A stretch of 64,000 nt of DNA, from the NCBI RefSeq assembly GCF_005144745.1, contig NZ_SWKK01000004.1, forward strand, positions 1 to 64,000, in the 5' to 3' direction. Position numbers and translations under genes: made by a program. Positions within the stretch are counted from its first letter, which is position 1. Each line of letters begins with the position of its first letter. This DNA is from Flavobacterium sp. ASW18X. Its GTDB lineage: Bacteria; Bacteroidota; Bacteroidia; Flavobacteriales; Flavobacteriaceae. Under the pieces are notes generated by a model. It was not told where the DNA came from and did no database searches. It saw nothing but the letters and a program-made list of their open reading frames with translations. Positions 27,482-36,839 of the stretch are shown one piece after another.

Positions 27482-28873
27482 CTACTGAAAAATTAGTCTT
27501 TCTCGCTCCCCATTTTTGCCAAGTAGCGTTATGCTTGTACGTCCGTATCTAGATATACTACCAAATAATTCCTTGGCATCATCTACATCTTTAATTTCTT
27601 CATCGTCTATCATAATCATTACCTTATCTTCTAATTCATAACCTCTAAAACGCTCCGGAACATTCGTAATTTTCACACCTTTTTTGGTTTTAAACGCTTT
27701 TTCATCATCCTTAGATAGATTTTTAACCTCTAGGCCCATAATAGGTAAAATCTCGGTCATTTTTTTCTTTAATTCTACCTCAAAAGTCTCCGTTTTTCCA
27801 TTACGATCTACTATAACTTCTATGATGTCTCCAGGACGTTTAGTAGATAAATATCCGGTTAATTCAGAAAATTTAGATACTCTAACATTCCCTACCTGTT
27901 TAATAATATCACCTTCTTGCAAGCCAGCATCTGCTGCGCCAGATTCATCTTCTACACCATTTATATAAACCCCATCTATTTGGTCTAAATTTTTCTCTTT
28001 TGCTACAGAGCTATTAGCATTTATAGTAGTTACGCCTAAAATCCCTTTTTGTACCTTACCAAACTCAAGTAAATCATCTACCACCTTTTTAGCAATGTTA
28101 CTAGGAACTGCAAAACTGTAGCCTACATACGAACCAGTTTGTGAGGTAATTGCGGTATTAATCCCGATTAAATCTCCATTAGTGTTTACCAATGCACCAC
28201 CAGAATTACCAGGATTCACAGCGGCATCAGTTTGTATAAACGATTGGTTTCTGCCTGGGCTAATAGAACGTGCTTTAGCGCTTACAATACCTGCGGTAAC
28301 CGTGGACGTTAAGTTAAAAGGATTCCCTACGGCTAAAACCCATTCGCCAATTTTTGCATTGTCAGAATCTCCAAATGCTAAATAGGGTAAGGGTTCTTCA
28401 ACGTTGATTTTTAATAAAGCAATATCAGAATTGGCATCGGTACCCACCACTTCTGCATCGTAACTTCTGTTGTTATTCAGTGTAATTTCTAGATTTTTAG
28501 CATTGTCAATAACATGGTTGTTGGTTACAATATATCCGTCAGGCGAAATGATTACTCCAGAACCAGTGCCAACTTGAGATGGTTGTCCGCCTTTATAACC
28601 GTAAAAGAATTCCGCAATAGGATTACTGGTACCTACCGTCATGTTTTTAACGTGTACTACGGCGTGCACCGTTTTTTCTGCAGCTATCGTAAAATCCACC
28701 TCATTTATATCCGCACCTCTTGGAGATGTTGGCATACTTGTGGTGATAAAAGGGTTATTGTCTGATTCTGATACAAATGTAAATTGGTCCTTTTCTAAAA
28801 AGGTTTTATAAGCTCCAAGTGTAATTCCGCCAGCTAATAGAGCTACCAAAAATAGTTGTGCTACTTTTTTCAT
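27482..28873 (-). CDS. DegP/HtrA-type periplasmic serine protease
   Basis: A 463-residue S1C protease with an N-terminal signal or anchor helix (residues about 5-23). The catalytic triad is visible as His in VTNNHVIDNA, Asp in NSDIALLKI, and Ser in NPGNSGGALV. A first PDZ domain follows (ILGVTTINAN..., GLQEGDIIKQVGN) and a second, divergent one covers the C-terminal about 90 residues. HtrA proteases degrade or refold damaged envelope proteins. It could equally be called DegQ-like. Monocistronic with a strong terminator. Confidence 0.94.
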   Translation of the reverse strand: MKKVAQLFLVALLAGGITLGAYKTFLEKDQFTFVSESDNNPFITTSMPTSPRGADINEVDFTIAAEKTVHAVVHVKNMTVGTSNPIAEFFYGYKGGQPSQVGTGSGVIISPDGYIVTNNHVIDNAKNLEITLNNNRSYDAEVVGTDANSDIALLKINVEEPLPYLAFGDSDNAKIGEWVLAVGNPFNLTSTVTAGIVSAKARSISPGRNQSFIQTDAAVNPGNSGGALVNTNGDLIGINTAITSQTGSYVGYSFAVPSNIAKKVVDDLLEFGKVQKGILGVTTINANSSVAKEKNLDQIDGVYINGVEDESGAADAGLQEGDIIKQVGNVRVSKFSELTGYLSTKRPGDIIEVIVDRNGKTETFEVELKKKMTEILPIMGLEVKNLSKDDEKAFKTKKGVKITNVPERFRGYELEDKVMIMIDDEEIKDVDDAKELFGSISRYGRTSITLLGKNGERERLIFQ

Positions 28874-28983
28874 ATGTTCATTAAATTTTATTTTCTTTCT
28901 GTTGTTTAAAATTAGCCATAAATCGTGCCAATTTTAACAGTTTAACGGCTTTTTAACTGCTAAACAAAGCTTAAAGAATGTAC

Positions 28984-28991
28984 TATATTTG
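28984..28991 (+). promoter_or_regulatory. Promoter -7 element of dapF (TATATTTG), 4 bases before the start codon
   Basis: Exact TAnnTTTG match. It lies downstream of an in-frame ATG at 28978 and only 4 bases upstream of the ATG at 28996. If used, the mRNA would be leaderless or nearly so and the start would be 28996. Confidence 0.55.
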
Positions 28992-28995
28992 TGGC

Positions 28996-29787
28996 ATGAA
29001 CACAGGCTTACAATTAGAATTTTATAAATATCAAGGCACGGGAAATGACTTTGTAATGGTGGATAACCGAGCTTTATCTTTTCCAAAGGAAAACACGGAA
29101 TTGGTAGCTTTTTTATGCGACAGACGATTTGGAATAGGAGCAGATGGACTCATACTATTAGAAAATGACAATGTGTCAGATTTTAAGATGGTATATTATA
29201 ATTCTGATGGTAATCCAAGTACCATGTGTGGTAATGGTGGCAGATGTATTGTGGCCTTTGCCAGAGATTTAGGAATAATACAAGGAGAAACTACGTTCAA
29301 CGCCGTAGACGGATTACACCATGCAACCCTAGTAAAAGATGTAGTTTCTTTACAGATGATAGATGTAACTCTTGTAGAGCAAAGAGATAAGTATTATTTT
29401 GTGAATACGGGGTCGCCTCATCATGTACAATTGGTAAAAGACTTGCCTAAGCTAAAGGTAAAGGAAGAGGGTGCTAAACTCCGATATGGTATTTATGGCG
29501 AAAAGGGGAGTAATATTAATTTTGTGGAAGCCATAGACGCAGAAACCTACGCTGTACGCACTTATGAAAGAGGTGTAGAGGATGAAACATTGTCTTGCGG
29601 TACTGGGGTAACTGCAGTGGCCTTATCCATGTACGCAGCTAAAAAAACAGATGTTAAAAGAATTCAAATCAAAGCAATGGGTGGAGATTTAGAAGTTTCT
29701 TTTGAACACCAAGAAGATGGCAGTTTTACCAAAGTGCGTTTAAAAGGTAGTGCAAAACAAGTATTTTCTGGTGTTATAAAATGTTAA
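28996..29787 (+). CDS. dapF: Diaminopimelate epimerase
   Basis: The enzyme converts LL- to meso-diaminopimelate for lysine and peptidoglycan synthesis. The catalytic cysteines are in MCGNGGRC and LSCGTGVTA, and the N-terminus FYKYQGTGNDFVMVDNR is typical. I choose the ATG at 28996 (263 residues) over the one at 28978, because a TATATTTG promoter box lies between them. The last 7 bases overlap the next gene, giving an apparent dapF-acetyltransferase-mltG operon. Confidence 0.95.
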   Translation: MNTGLQLEFYKYQGTGNDFVMVDNRALSFPKENTELVAFLCDRRFGIGADGLILLENDNVSDFKMVYYNSDGNPSTMCGNGGRCIVAFARDLGIIQGETTFNAVDGLHHATLVKDVVSLQMIDVTLVEQRDKYYFVNTGSPHHVQLVKDLPKLKVKEEGAKLRYGIYGEKGSNINFVEAIDAETYAVRTYERGVEDETLSCGTGVTAVALSMYAAKKTDVKRIQIKAMGGDLEVSFEHQEDGSFTKVRLKGSAKQVFSGVIKC

Positions 29788-30305
29788 CCCTCAAAGGCAA
29801 ATATTGTAAGTTGCGAGCACTAGAACCAGAAGATTTAGAGTACCTCTATCGGTTGGAGAATGACACTAAAATATGGGAGCTAAGCGGTACTTTTGCACCC
29901 TATTCTAAAGCTATATTAGAACGATATTTGAATCAAGCACATTTAGATATTTATGAAGCTAAACAATTTAGATTCTGTATCTGTGATGATTATAATAAGC
30001 GTTTAGGGTTGATAGATTTGTTTGAATTTGACCCTATAAATAAACGTGTGGGAGTAGGAGTGTTAGTATATAATGAGGAAGATAGGGGTAAGGGAATAGG
30101 TACAGAGGCATTACAGTTGGTTTGTGATTATGCATTTAAGGTTTTAGATGTACATCAAGTATTTGCAAATATATTAGAAGACAATAGTGTTAGTAGAACG
30201 GTATTTGAAAGATTAGGATTTTCGCTTATCGGAACAAAAAAAGATTGGGTGCGTATAGATGGTACGTTTAAGAATGAAGTTTTATATCAAAAAATAAACG
30301 CTTGA
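29781..30305 (+). CDS. GNAT acetyltransferase, RimJ/RimL-like
   Basis: A 174-residue acetyltransferase. The start LKGKYCKLRALEPEDLEYLYRLEND and the acetyl-CoA motif EEDRGKGIGTEALQLVCDYAF are typical of the RimJ/RimL group that modifies N-termini or small amines. VFANILEDNSVSRTVFERLGF completes the fold. The gene overlaps dapF by 7 bp and mltG by 4 bp, so expression is coupled. Target unknown. Confidence 0.9.
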   Translation: MLTLKGKYCKLRALEPEDLEYLYRLENDTKIWELSGTFAPYSKAILERYLNQAHLDIYEAKQFRFCICDDYNKRLGLIDLFEFDPINKRVGVGVLVYNEEDRGKGIGTEALQLVCDYAFKVLDVHQVFANILEDNSVSRTVFERLGFSLIGTKKDWVRIDGTFKNEVLYQKINA

Positions 30306-31348
30306 AAAATTTAAAGAAAGTTATCTGGGCAACAGCCGTATTAGGTTTGCTAGTGTGCGGAATTTTTGCATATTACGTGTATAGTGCCATTTTTACACCA
30401 AATACGGCTTTTTCTAATAAAGAGGCCTATGTTTTTATACCTTCCGATGCAGGATTTGGGGAAGTGATGCAACAATTGACGCCTTTATTAGATGATGTCG
30501 ATTCTTTTGTTGCGGTAGCAAGGCGCAAAGGCTATACTACTAATGTAAAAGGAGGTAGGTATGCACTAAAGAAAGGAATGAATAATAATGAATTAGTGAA
30601 TGCCTTGCGTAGCGGTAACCTGCCCGTTAAAGTAACTTTTAATAATCAAGAAAGTATTGCTACACTAGCAGGGCGCATTGCTGCGCAATTAGAACCAGAT
30701 AGTTTAAGCCTTTTAAAAAGCCTTAGCGATGCTACTTTTCTAACAGAAAATGGTTTTGATGAACCAAATTACTTAAGCATGTATATTCCTAATACATATG
30801 AGTTTTTCTGGAATACTTCTGCAGAAGGTATTAGGGCAAGAATGTTGAAAGAATACAACAGATTTTGGAATGAGGAGCGTAGGGCAAAAGCAAAACAATT
30901 AGGTATGAAACCTAACCAAGTTACGGCTTTGGCATCTATTGTACAGAAGGAAACTGTAAAGGTAGATGAGAGACCACGTGTAGCAGGAGTGTATTTAAAC
31001 CGCTTAAAACGTGGTATGTTGTTGCAAGCAGATCCAACGGTAATTTATGCTATAAAAAAAGAAACAGGGAATTATGATACCATCATAAAACGGGTTTTGT
31101 TTCGGGATTTAGAGATGGATTCTCCCTACAATACTTATAAATATGCTGGGCTTCCACCAGGGCCTATAACAATGCCAGATGTTTCATCTATAGATGCAGT
31201 CTTAAATTCGGAAAAGCATGATTATTTATATTTTGTAGCAGATGTATCAAGGTTCGGCTATCATATGTTTGCCAAAACCCTAGCGCAGCACAACCAAAAT
31301 AAAGTGCAGTACGTCCGATGGTTAAACCAGCAAAAAATAAACAGATAG
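30302..31348 (+). CDS. mltG: Endolytic murein transglycosylase MltG
   Basis: A 348-residue membrane-anchored enzyme: one N-terminal transmembrane helix (about 8-27), a LysM-like region, then the YceG domain with the catalytic glutamate in ALASIVQKETVKVDERPRVAGVYLNR. MltG cuts nascent glycan strands and sets their length. The start is TTG and overlaps the previous stop (TTGA), which supports it. The C-terminal FVADVSRFGYHMFAKTLAQHNQNK is characteristic. Confidence 0.95.
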   Translation: MKNLKKVIWATAVLGLLVCGIFAYYVYSAIFTPNTAFSNKEAYVFIPSDAGFGEVMQQLTPLLDDVDSFVAVARRKGYTTNVKGGRYALKKGMNNNELVNALRSGNLPVKVTFNNQESIATLAGRIAAQLEPDSLSLLKSLSDATFLTENGFDEPNYLSMYIPNTYEFFWNTSAEGIRARMLKEYNRFWNEERRAKAKQLGMKPNQVTALASIVQKETVKVDERPRVAGVYLNRLKRGMLLQADPTVIYAIKKETGNYDTIIKRVLFRDLEMDSPYNTYKYAGLPPGPITMPDVSSIDAVLNSEKHDYLYFVADVSRFGYHMFAKTLAQHNQNKVQYVRWLNQQKINR

Positions 31349-31444
31349 TGCATTTTAACCCACAAAGCATGCCTTTTGGCGGATTTTAATACCTATTTAT
31401 CAAAAAGTTAGGAAATTTTAACCTCTAGAACAAAGATCCCCTCT

Positions 31445-31452
31445 TATATTTG
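31445..31452 (+). promoter_or_regulatory. Promoter -7 element (TATATTTG) of the lysozyme-like gene
   Basis: Exact TAnnTTTG match 43 bases upstream of the ATG at 31496, in the 147-bp gap after mltG. Confidence 0.6.
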
Positions 31453-31495
31453 CCCGCTAATTAGAATTTGCGAGAATTCTTAAAAGAGAACGCTT

Positions 31496-32137
31496 ATGAA
31501 AAGATGGATCGGTTTTTTAGGTCATCTTGCCATAATTACAATTTTGACCAGTTTTGCCAGTTATAAGGCAAAAAGTAATAAGGTAGCTGTACCTGCAGAT
31601 TTAGTTGTTGCAGACGGAGTGTACAAGTTTGGATATCCAAAAATATTGGCAAATCAGCCAAAAGAAGAAACTTCTTCTGTTTTTCTTGGTAAATCTTTCC
31701 ATGGTTTTAAAGAAGCCTTGGCTTTTAAAGAGTCTAGAGGTGATTATACCTCTATAAATACATTGGGGTATCTAGGTAAATACCAATTTGGTGCAGGCAC
31801 TCTACGATTGATGGGTGTGTATGATGTGGATGACTTTATTCAAAATCCAGAAATTCAAGAACGTGTTTTTGAATTGAACGTGGCAAGAAATAAATGGATT
31901 TTGCGTAGAGATATTAAGAGATTTGTGGGTAAGAAAATCAATGGTACTGTAATAACAGAATCTGGTATTGTTGCGGCAGCACATTTGGCTGGTGCTGGTA
32001 ATGTTAAAAAATACTTGAGGTCTTACGGACAACAAGATTTTGCAGACGCCTACGGTAGTACCATTGCTTATTATATTAAAAAGTTTGCAGGTTTTGATGT
32101 GTCTGGCATTAAAGCGGTACAGCGGCCTAAGGTGTAG
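31496..32137 (+). CDS. Exported lysozyme-like (SLT-fold) protein
   Basis: A 213-residue protein with an N-terminal hydrophobic export signal (about 5-22). The C-terminal two thirds look like a goose-type/SLT lysozyme fold: a possible catalytic glutamate in ALAFKESRGDYTSINTLGYLGKYQFG and the later ESGIVAAAHLAGAGNVKKYL. It could cleave peptidoglycan, and its position just downstream of mltG fits cell-wall work, although it has its own promoter. Some homologues are labelled peptidoglycan-binding LysM proteins, but I see no LysM here. Confidence 0.8.
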   Translation: MKRWIGFLGHLAIITILTSFASYKAKSNKVAVPADLVVADGVYKFGYPKILANQPKEETSSVFLGKSFHGFKEALAFKESRGDYTSINTLGYLGKYQFGAGTLRLMGVYDVDDFIQNPEIQERVFELNVARNKWILRRDIKRFVGKKINGTVITESGIVAAAHLAGAGNVKKYLRSYGQQDFADAYGSTIAYYIKKFAGFDVSGIKAVQRPKV

Positions 32138-32147
32138 ATAGAATTGG

Positions 32148-32870
32148 TTAAAAGGAATGTATGATAAAGACCGCTGGCCTTTTTTGAAGGTCTAAACTAG
32201 TCTTTTTCCATTCTTGTATGGTTTTAGTGACTATATATTCTGTAGGTAACGTAATATCAATACCAATACATAAGCGGGTTTCTGGATGCAGCTTTTTAAG
32301 CATTTCTTGAAACAACTTATCGTTTCTGTAAGGAGTTTCGATAAATACTTGAGATTGTTGTATGTCTTTTGAAAGTTTTTCAAACTTCTTTAGCGCTTTT
32401 CCTCGTTCTGCTCCATCAATTGGCAAATAGCCGTTAAACGCAAAGCTTTGCCCGTTCATTCCACTGGCCATAAGTGCTAATAGAATAGAGGAGGGGCCTA
32501 CTAAAGGGACAACCTGTATACCTTTTTCATGGGCTATCTTAACTACATCTGCCCCTGGATCTGCAATACCTGGGCACCCAGCTTCTGATAATAAACCAAC
32601 AGAAGTGCCTTCTAGACATGGGTCTAAAAAGGAAGGAATTTCTAGTGGGTCTGTATATTTATTTAATAGCTGAAAATGTAAGGAAGGTTGTGATTTAGAT
32701 GGGCTTATTCTTTTAATAAATCGCCTTGCTGTTTTTTCATTCTCCGCAATGTAAAAGTCAATATTCTCAATAGTTTGCTTTATAGACAACGGCAAAACTT
32801 CTAACGGAGCTGTATCTCCCAACATTGTAGGTATCATATATAAAATACCTTGGGGGCTTGTGGTATTCAT
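32148..32870 (-). CDS. RsmI-like tetrapyrrole-methylase-fold SAM methyltransferase
   Basis: A 240-residue protein of the TP_methylase superfamily. Landmarks are SVGLLSEAGCPGIADPGADVV, VVPLVGPSSILLALMASG and the QSVFIETPYR-like stretch (QSQVFIETPYRND), all as in RsmI, the 16S rRNA C1402 2'-O-methyltransferase. The N-terminus (LYMIPTMLGD) departs from the canonical RsmI LYLVATPIGN, so this is the divergent Bacteroidota branch and the target may differ. Its start overlaps the end of the phosphatase gene by one base. Confidence 0.85.
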   Translation of the reverse strand: MNTTSPQGILYMIPTMLGDTAPLEVLPLSIKQTIENIDFYIAENEKTARRFIKRISPSKSQPSLHFQLLNKYTDPLEIPSFLDPCLEGTSVGLLSEAGCPGIADPGADVVKIAHEKGIQVVPLVGPSSILLALMASGMNGQSFAFNGYLPIDGAERGKALKKFEKLSKDIQQSQVFIETPYRNDKLFQEMLKKLHPETRLCIGIDITLPTEYIVTKTIQEWKKTSLDLQKRPAVFIIHSF

Positions 32871-33322
32871 TAGAGTGTTATTTGTTTTGCAATTTTAGTA
32901 CAAGCTTCATCTATCATCTGAAATACTTTTTCAAAACCGTCATCTCCCCCATAGTAAGGGTCTGGTACTTCTTTTATTGGACCATTTAGTTCACTAAGTA
33001 ATAATTTAACTTTGGCTCTATCTGCATCATTTTTAGCTAAAGCTAAAACATTAGCCAAGTTACTTTTATCCATTACATAGATACTGTTAAAGGCATCAAA
33101 ATCTTCAGGAATAAACTTTCTACACTGTTGTTTGCTAATATCTAGACCGTGAATTTTAGCAACAGCAACAGACCTAGGGTCGGGCGCATTACCTATATGA
33201 TAACCTGCTGTGCCTGCGGAGTCTACATATACTTTATCTGGGTCAACTTTAGCTTTCAAAATTCCTTCTGCTAACGGAGACCTGCAAATATTGCCAAGGC
33301 ACACCATGAGTACTTTGGTCAT
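32870..33322 (-). CDS. Low molecular weight protein-tyrosine phosphatase
   Basis: A 150-residue phosphatase. The phosphate-binding loop is CLGNICRSP (catalytic Cys near residue 8, preceded by VLMV) and the general acid Asp is in EVPDPYYGGDD. Such enzymes remove phosphate from tyrosine or arginine in proteins. It ends 1 base into the methyltransferase start and lies 12 bp after dnaA, in one apparent dnaA-phosphatase-methyltransferase unit. Confidence 0.94.
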   Translation of the reverse strand: MTKVLMVCLGNICRSPLAEGILKAKVDPDKVYVDSAGTAGYHIGNAPDPRSVAVAKIHGLDISKQQCRKFIPEDFDAFNSIYVMDKSNLANVLALAKNDADRAKVKLLLSELNGPIKEVPDPYYGGDDGFEKVFQMIDEACTKIAKQITL

Positions 33323-33334
33323 GCAGTAAACTTT

Positions 33335-34759
33335 TTAGGTGAATTTTTTAGTTAAATCATCTATGTACTTGCGAAATTGCTTATCGGTTTCCGCAAGATT
33401 ATCCACAGTTTTACAGGCATGTAATACCGTAGCATGATCTCGTTTGCCTATTTGAGAACCTATGCTTGCTAAAGATGCTTTAGTGAATTTTTTCGCAAAA
33501 AACATTGCTAGCTGTCTTGCCTGTACAATATGTCTTTTACGTGTCTTGGACTGCAGTGTGGCCACATCCATTTCAAAGTAATCAGAAACTACTTTTTGTA
33601 TGTAGTCAATAGACACTTCTCTTTTAGTGTTTTTTACAAATTTTTCTACTACTTGTTGCGCTAAATCTAAAGTAACTTCTCTTTTGTTAAAAGAGGATTG
33701 TGCAATCAGAGAAATGATTGCTCCCTCTAACTCACGAATGTTCGTTTTAATATTTTTAGCAACGTGGTCTATAATTTCCTCTGGCATTTCTACCCCATCC
33801 CGGTACAATTTGTTTTTAAGGATGGATACCCGAGTTTCATAGTCTGGACTTTGTAATTCTGCAGATAAGCCCCATTTAAACCGAGATAATAAGCGTTGCT
33901 CAATATCTTGCATGTCTACAGGTGCTTTATCTGAGGTCAAAATTACTTGTTTGCCATTTTGGTGCAAGTGATTGAATATATGGAAGAACACATCTTGAGT
34001 CCCAGATTTACCGCTTAAAAATTGTACATCATCAATTATAAGTACATCTATTAATTGATAAAAATGAATAAAATCATTACGGGTATTCTTTTTAACGGAT
34101 TCAATATACTGTTGCGTAAATTTTTCCGCAGAAATATAGAGAACTGTACGTTCTGGGTATTTATCTTTAATTTCTACTCCAATAGCATGTGCTAGGTGAG
34201 TTTTTCCTAAGCCTACCCCGCCAAAAATCATTAATGGATTAAAACTAGTGCCTCCTGGTTTATTGGCAACTGCCATACCTGCCGAACGTGCTAACCTATT
34301 AGAGTCTCCTTCTAAAAAATTCTCAAAATTGTAATTGGGATTTAATTGGGATTCAATTTTAATATTTCGAATACCAGGAATTACAAACGGGTTTTTAAGC
34401 TCCGGATTTTTAGAAGTTATAGGAACATCCAATTCTTGTGGTGCCATAGCAGAACGGTTAGAACTCGGAATCTTTTCTGTAAAAGATTCATTGTTACCGT
34501 ACTTGTTTTCCATTTTAATTACATAAATCAACTTAGCATTGGCACCGAGTTCCTTTCTTAGAGCAACTTTTAAGAGCTTTACGTAATGCTCTTCTAGCCA
34601 TTCATAGAAAAATTTACTAGGCACTTGTATGCTTAATGCATTGTCTGCAAGTCTAACGGGCTTAATAGGAAGGAACCACGTTTTGAATGCCTGCGGTTGG
34701 ATATTATCCTCGATAAATGCCAAACAATTGTTCCATACGGAAGATGCAGTATTATTCAT
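33335..34759 (-). CDS. dnaA: Chromosomal replication initiator protein DnaA
   Basis: A 474-residue protein. N-terminal domain I (SVWNNCLAFIEDNI), then a linker, AAA+ domain with Walker A GGVGLGKTHLA and Walker B VLIIDDVQF, and the C-terminal DNA-binding signature RDHATVLHACKTV. It binds DnaA boxes and opens the origin. One exact TTATCCACA occurs inside the gene (about 33399-33407), but no cluster of boxes or AT-rich unwinding element is evident, so I do not call an origin. A hairpin sits in the leader. Confidence 0.98.
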   Translation of the reverse strand: MNNTASSVWNNCLAFIEDNIQPQAFKTWFLPIKPVRLADNALSIQVPSKFFYEWLEEHYVKLLKVALRKELGANAKLIYVIKMENKYGNNESFTEKIPSSNRSAMAPQELDVPITSKNPELKNPFVIPGIRNIKIESQLNPNYNFENFLEGDSNRLARSAGMAVANKPGGTSFNPLMIFGGVGLGKTHLAHAIGVEIKDKYPERTVLYISAEKFTQQYIESVKKNTRNDFIHFYQLIDVLIIDDVQFLSGKSGTQDVFFHIFNHLHQNGKQVILTSDKAPVDMQDIEQRLLSRFKWGLSAELQSPDYETRVSILKNKLYRDGVEMPEEIIDHVAKNIKTNIRELEGAIISLIAQSSFNKREVTLDLAQQVVEKFVKNTKREVSIDYIQKVVSDYFEMDVATLQSKTRKRHIVQARQLAMFFAKKFTKASLASIGSQIGKRDHATVLHACKTVDNLAETDKQFRKYIDDLTKKFT

Positions 34760-34828
34760 TCTTAGTGTGTCCTTTGTTGTTGGTTAGTGTTTAACTCGTG
34801 TTTTATAGGATAAAACTTTTGGGGGTAT

Positions 34829-34857
34829 CCCTGTTGCTATGAACAGGGGCAAATATG
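34829..34857 (-). promoter_or_regulatory. Candidate dnaA promoter box and leader hairpin
   Basis: On the minus strand CATATTTG (34850-34857, seven of eight to TAnnTTTG) is followed immediately by a hairpin CCCTGTT/AACAGGG (34829-34848). The hairpin would be at the very 5' end of the dnaA mRNA, where it could stabilise or regulate it. Confidence 0.4.
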
Positions 34858-34971
34858 TGAACAAAAAAGCTAAAAAAAAAATAGGGCATCAGTTGAAAAT
34901 ATACTTTTTTTTTTGCATGCTTTGTAACCCAAAAGCAGATCTTATAAATATAGTATTTTTTTGCACTTTTT

Positions 34972-35370
34972 ATGAATTTTAACACATGTAGTTTTAGAGT
35001 AAGGTATGGCGAAACAGACCAAATGGGAGTAGTATATCATGGTAAATATGCTGATTATCTTGAGGTTGGTCGTGTGGAGTGGCTTAGAGCTTTAGGTGTT
35101 TCTTACAAAACAATGGAAGAAGACGGTGTAATGTTACCTGTAATAAACTTACAAATTTTGTATAAAAAATCTGCAAAGTACGATGACTTAATCACAGTAA
35201 AAACCATTCTAAGAAAAGTTCCAGGCGTACGAATTATTTTTGACTACGAAATTTATAACGAAAATAAAGAGTTGTTGGTCGAGGCAAGCACCACTTTAGT
35301 ATTCATGGATAAGTTAAAAATGAAGCCTATAAAATGCCCAGGTTATATCTTAGATAAGTTAAGGGGTTAA
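34972..35370 (+). CDS. Acyl-CoA thioesterase, YbgC/4-hydroxybenzoyl-CoA thioesterase family
   Basis: A 132-residue hot-dog-fold thioesterase. The family signature with the catalytic Asp is VRYGETDQMGVVYHGKYADYLEVGR near the N-terminus. It hydrolyses acyl-CoA thioesters; in proteobacteria YbgC acts with the Tol-Pal system, but no tol genes are near. It is transcribed divergently from dnaA and its end overlaps the convergent YigZ gene by 12 bp. Confidence 0.92.
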   Translation: MNFNTCSFRVRYGETDQMGVVYHGKYADYLEVGRVEWLRALGVSYKTMEEDGVMLPVINLQILYKKSAKYDDLITVKTILRKVPGVRIIFDYEIYNENKELLVEASTTLVFMDKLKMKPIKCPGYILDKLRG

Positions 35371-35976
35371 AATTTTAACCTTTACCTTTCTTAAAAGGGA
35401 TAAGTCTTCTTTAACTGCTGCTAATTTACTGGTTCTAAATTGAAGAGTAATGGAGCAGTCCATTTCTAATCGTTGTGCACTAATATCTAATTGGTGTTTT
35501 TTAATTAACCGCATTACGTTGTTCATTTGCTCATAGGTAAATTGTAGTTGTAAGCTTGATTGTTGGTATTGTGTGCAAATTTTAGCTTCTTCCAAAGCCA
35601 ATTGCGCTGCGGTTTTATAAGCAGAAATAAGACCGCCTACGCCTAATTTAACACCACCAAAAATCCGAACAACAGCCACTAGTGTATTAGTGAGTTCAAA
35701 TGCTTGCAACTGACCATAAATAGGCATACCAGCAGAGTTATTGGGTTCACCATCATCGTTAGCACGGTATCTTACATTTTTTACTCCCAATTGCCAAGCG
35801 TAACAAACATGGTTGGCATTGGGGTACTGCAGTTGCAATGTTTCAATAATCGGCTTTACCTCTTCTTCTGTAGATATAGGATACGCATAGCTGATAAACT
35901 TGCTTTTCTTTTCTTTGAAAAGGACATCTGTAACGGGTTCTTTGATGGTTTTATAACTGTCTTCTACCTCTTGCAT
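35359..35976 (-). CDS. YigZ/IMPACT family protein
   Basis: A 205-residue protein with an N-terminal UPF0029/IMPACT domain (KKSKFISYAYPI, YRANDDGEPNNSAGMP, RIFGGVKLGVGGLI) and a C-terminal DUF1949-type ferredoxin-like domain. Members are linked to translation control in eukaryotes; the bacterial role is poorly defined. It begins at the base where the EamA transporter gene ends and overlaps the convergent thioesterase gene by 12 bp. Confidence 0.9.
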   Translation of the reverse strand: MQEVEDSYKTIKEPVTDVLFKEKKSKFISYAYPISTEEEVKPIIETLQLQYPNANHVCYAWQLGVKNVRYRANDDGEPNNSAGMPIYGQLQAFELTNTLVAVVRIFGGVKLGVGGLISAYKTAAQLALEEAKICTQYQQSSLQLQFTYEQMNNVMRLIKKHQLDISAQRLEMDCSITLQFRTSKLAAVKEDLSLLRKVKVKILTP

Positions 35977-36839
35977 TATAGCAAAGCTACCAAAAGTATA
36001 CTGATTATAGCTAGCCCCACACCTAGCCAGTTTTTAGGCAATAATTTTTCATTAAATAGCAGAATACCAATTAAAGTGGTAAACATAACTACGGCAACAT
36101 TATTAATAGTAAAGATAGATGCACTATTAAAATTTGGATTATTCAAAGCCTGTAATAAAAAGTAGATTGAAAAGTAATTAGGGATTCCTAAACAAATTCC
36201 GCCTACCACATTTTTTAAATTTAGTTTTAAGGGTACCTTTCTACTATTTATTAAAAGGTATATAACGCCTGTGGTGCCTGCGGCACCAAAAACAGTAGCG
36301 GAAAATATGGGATACAGACTTTCGTCTAAAAATTCATCTTGGATATACTTTATGGTAGTATCAATAACCCCAGATCCCACAAATACCAGAAAAGGAAGCA
36401 AAAGCGTTTTAGGGTCAATTACTAATCCTTTCTTTTTGATAGAAGCAAAATACACAGCGCCTAAAGCTAGGAGTATGCCAATGCCTTGCCAAAAGGATAA
36501 ACTCTCTTTGTAAACAACAAGAGCAAATACTACAGGGATAGCTAAGGACATTTTTGTGGCAACAGAGGTAACTGCAACTCCATTTACCTGAGATGACTTT
36601 GCCATTACATTAAAAATGGTAATAAATAATACGCCCAAAGCAAATGTACCATAAAACCAACCAGTCTGTGTTAGATTGCCCAATTGCACATCTCCCTCAT
36701 AAAAAAGAAGTCCGCAAATGCAGGCAACAAAATAGTTGACCACAATAGCGTAAAGTGACTGAACTTTATAAGTGCCAAAAAGTTTGAATACCACAAAAAT
36801 GAGGCTAGAACATAAAACACTTAGAGCAAGATTTAGCAT
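35976..36839 (-). CDS. EamA-type drug/metabolite transporter
   Basis: A 287-residue protein with about ten hydrophobic helices and the two-fold repeat of the DMT superfamily; the second half carries ASIFTINNVAVVMFTTLIGILLFNEKL, typical of EamA. It lies in a tight run with the HAD hydrolase and ribD genes, each overlapping by one to eight bases. The substrate is unknown. A link to riboflavin export is possible from context alone but is not supported by sequence. Confidence 0.87.
   Translation of the reverse strand: MLNLALSVLCSSLIFVVFKLFGTYKVQSLYAIVVNYFVACICGLLFYEGDVQLGNLTQTGWFYGTFALGVLFITIFNVMAKSSQVNGVAVTSVATKMSLAIPVVFALVVYKESLSFWQGIGILLALGAVYFASIKKKGLVIDPKTLLLPFLVFVGSGVIDTTIKYIQDEFLDESLYPIFSATVFGAAGTTGVIYLLINSRKVPLKLNLKNVVGGICLGIPNYFSIYFLLQALNNPNFNSASIFTINNVAVVMFTTLIGILLFNEKLLPKNWLGVGLAIISILLVALL

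Noticed and set aside
33398-33408. Exact DnaA box (TTATCCACA) as evidence of a replication origin beside dnaA
   Set aside because: It is a single copy inside the dnaA coding region; no cluster of boxes or AT-rich unwinding element was seen in the flanking intergenic DNA.
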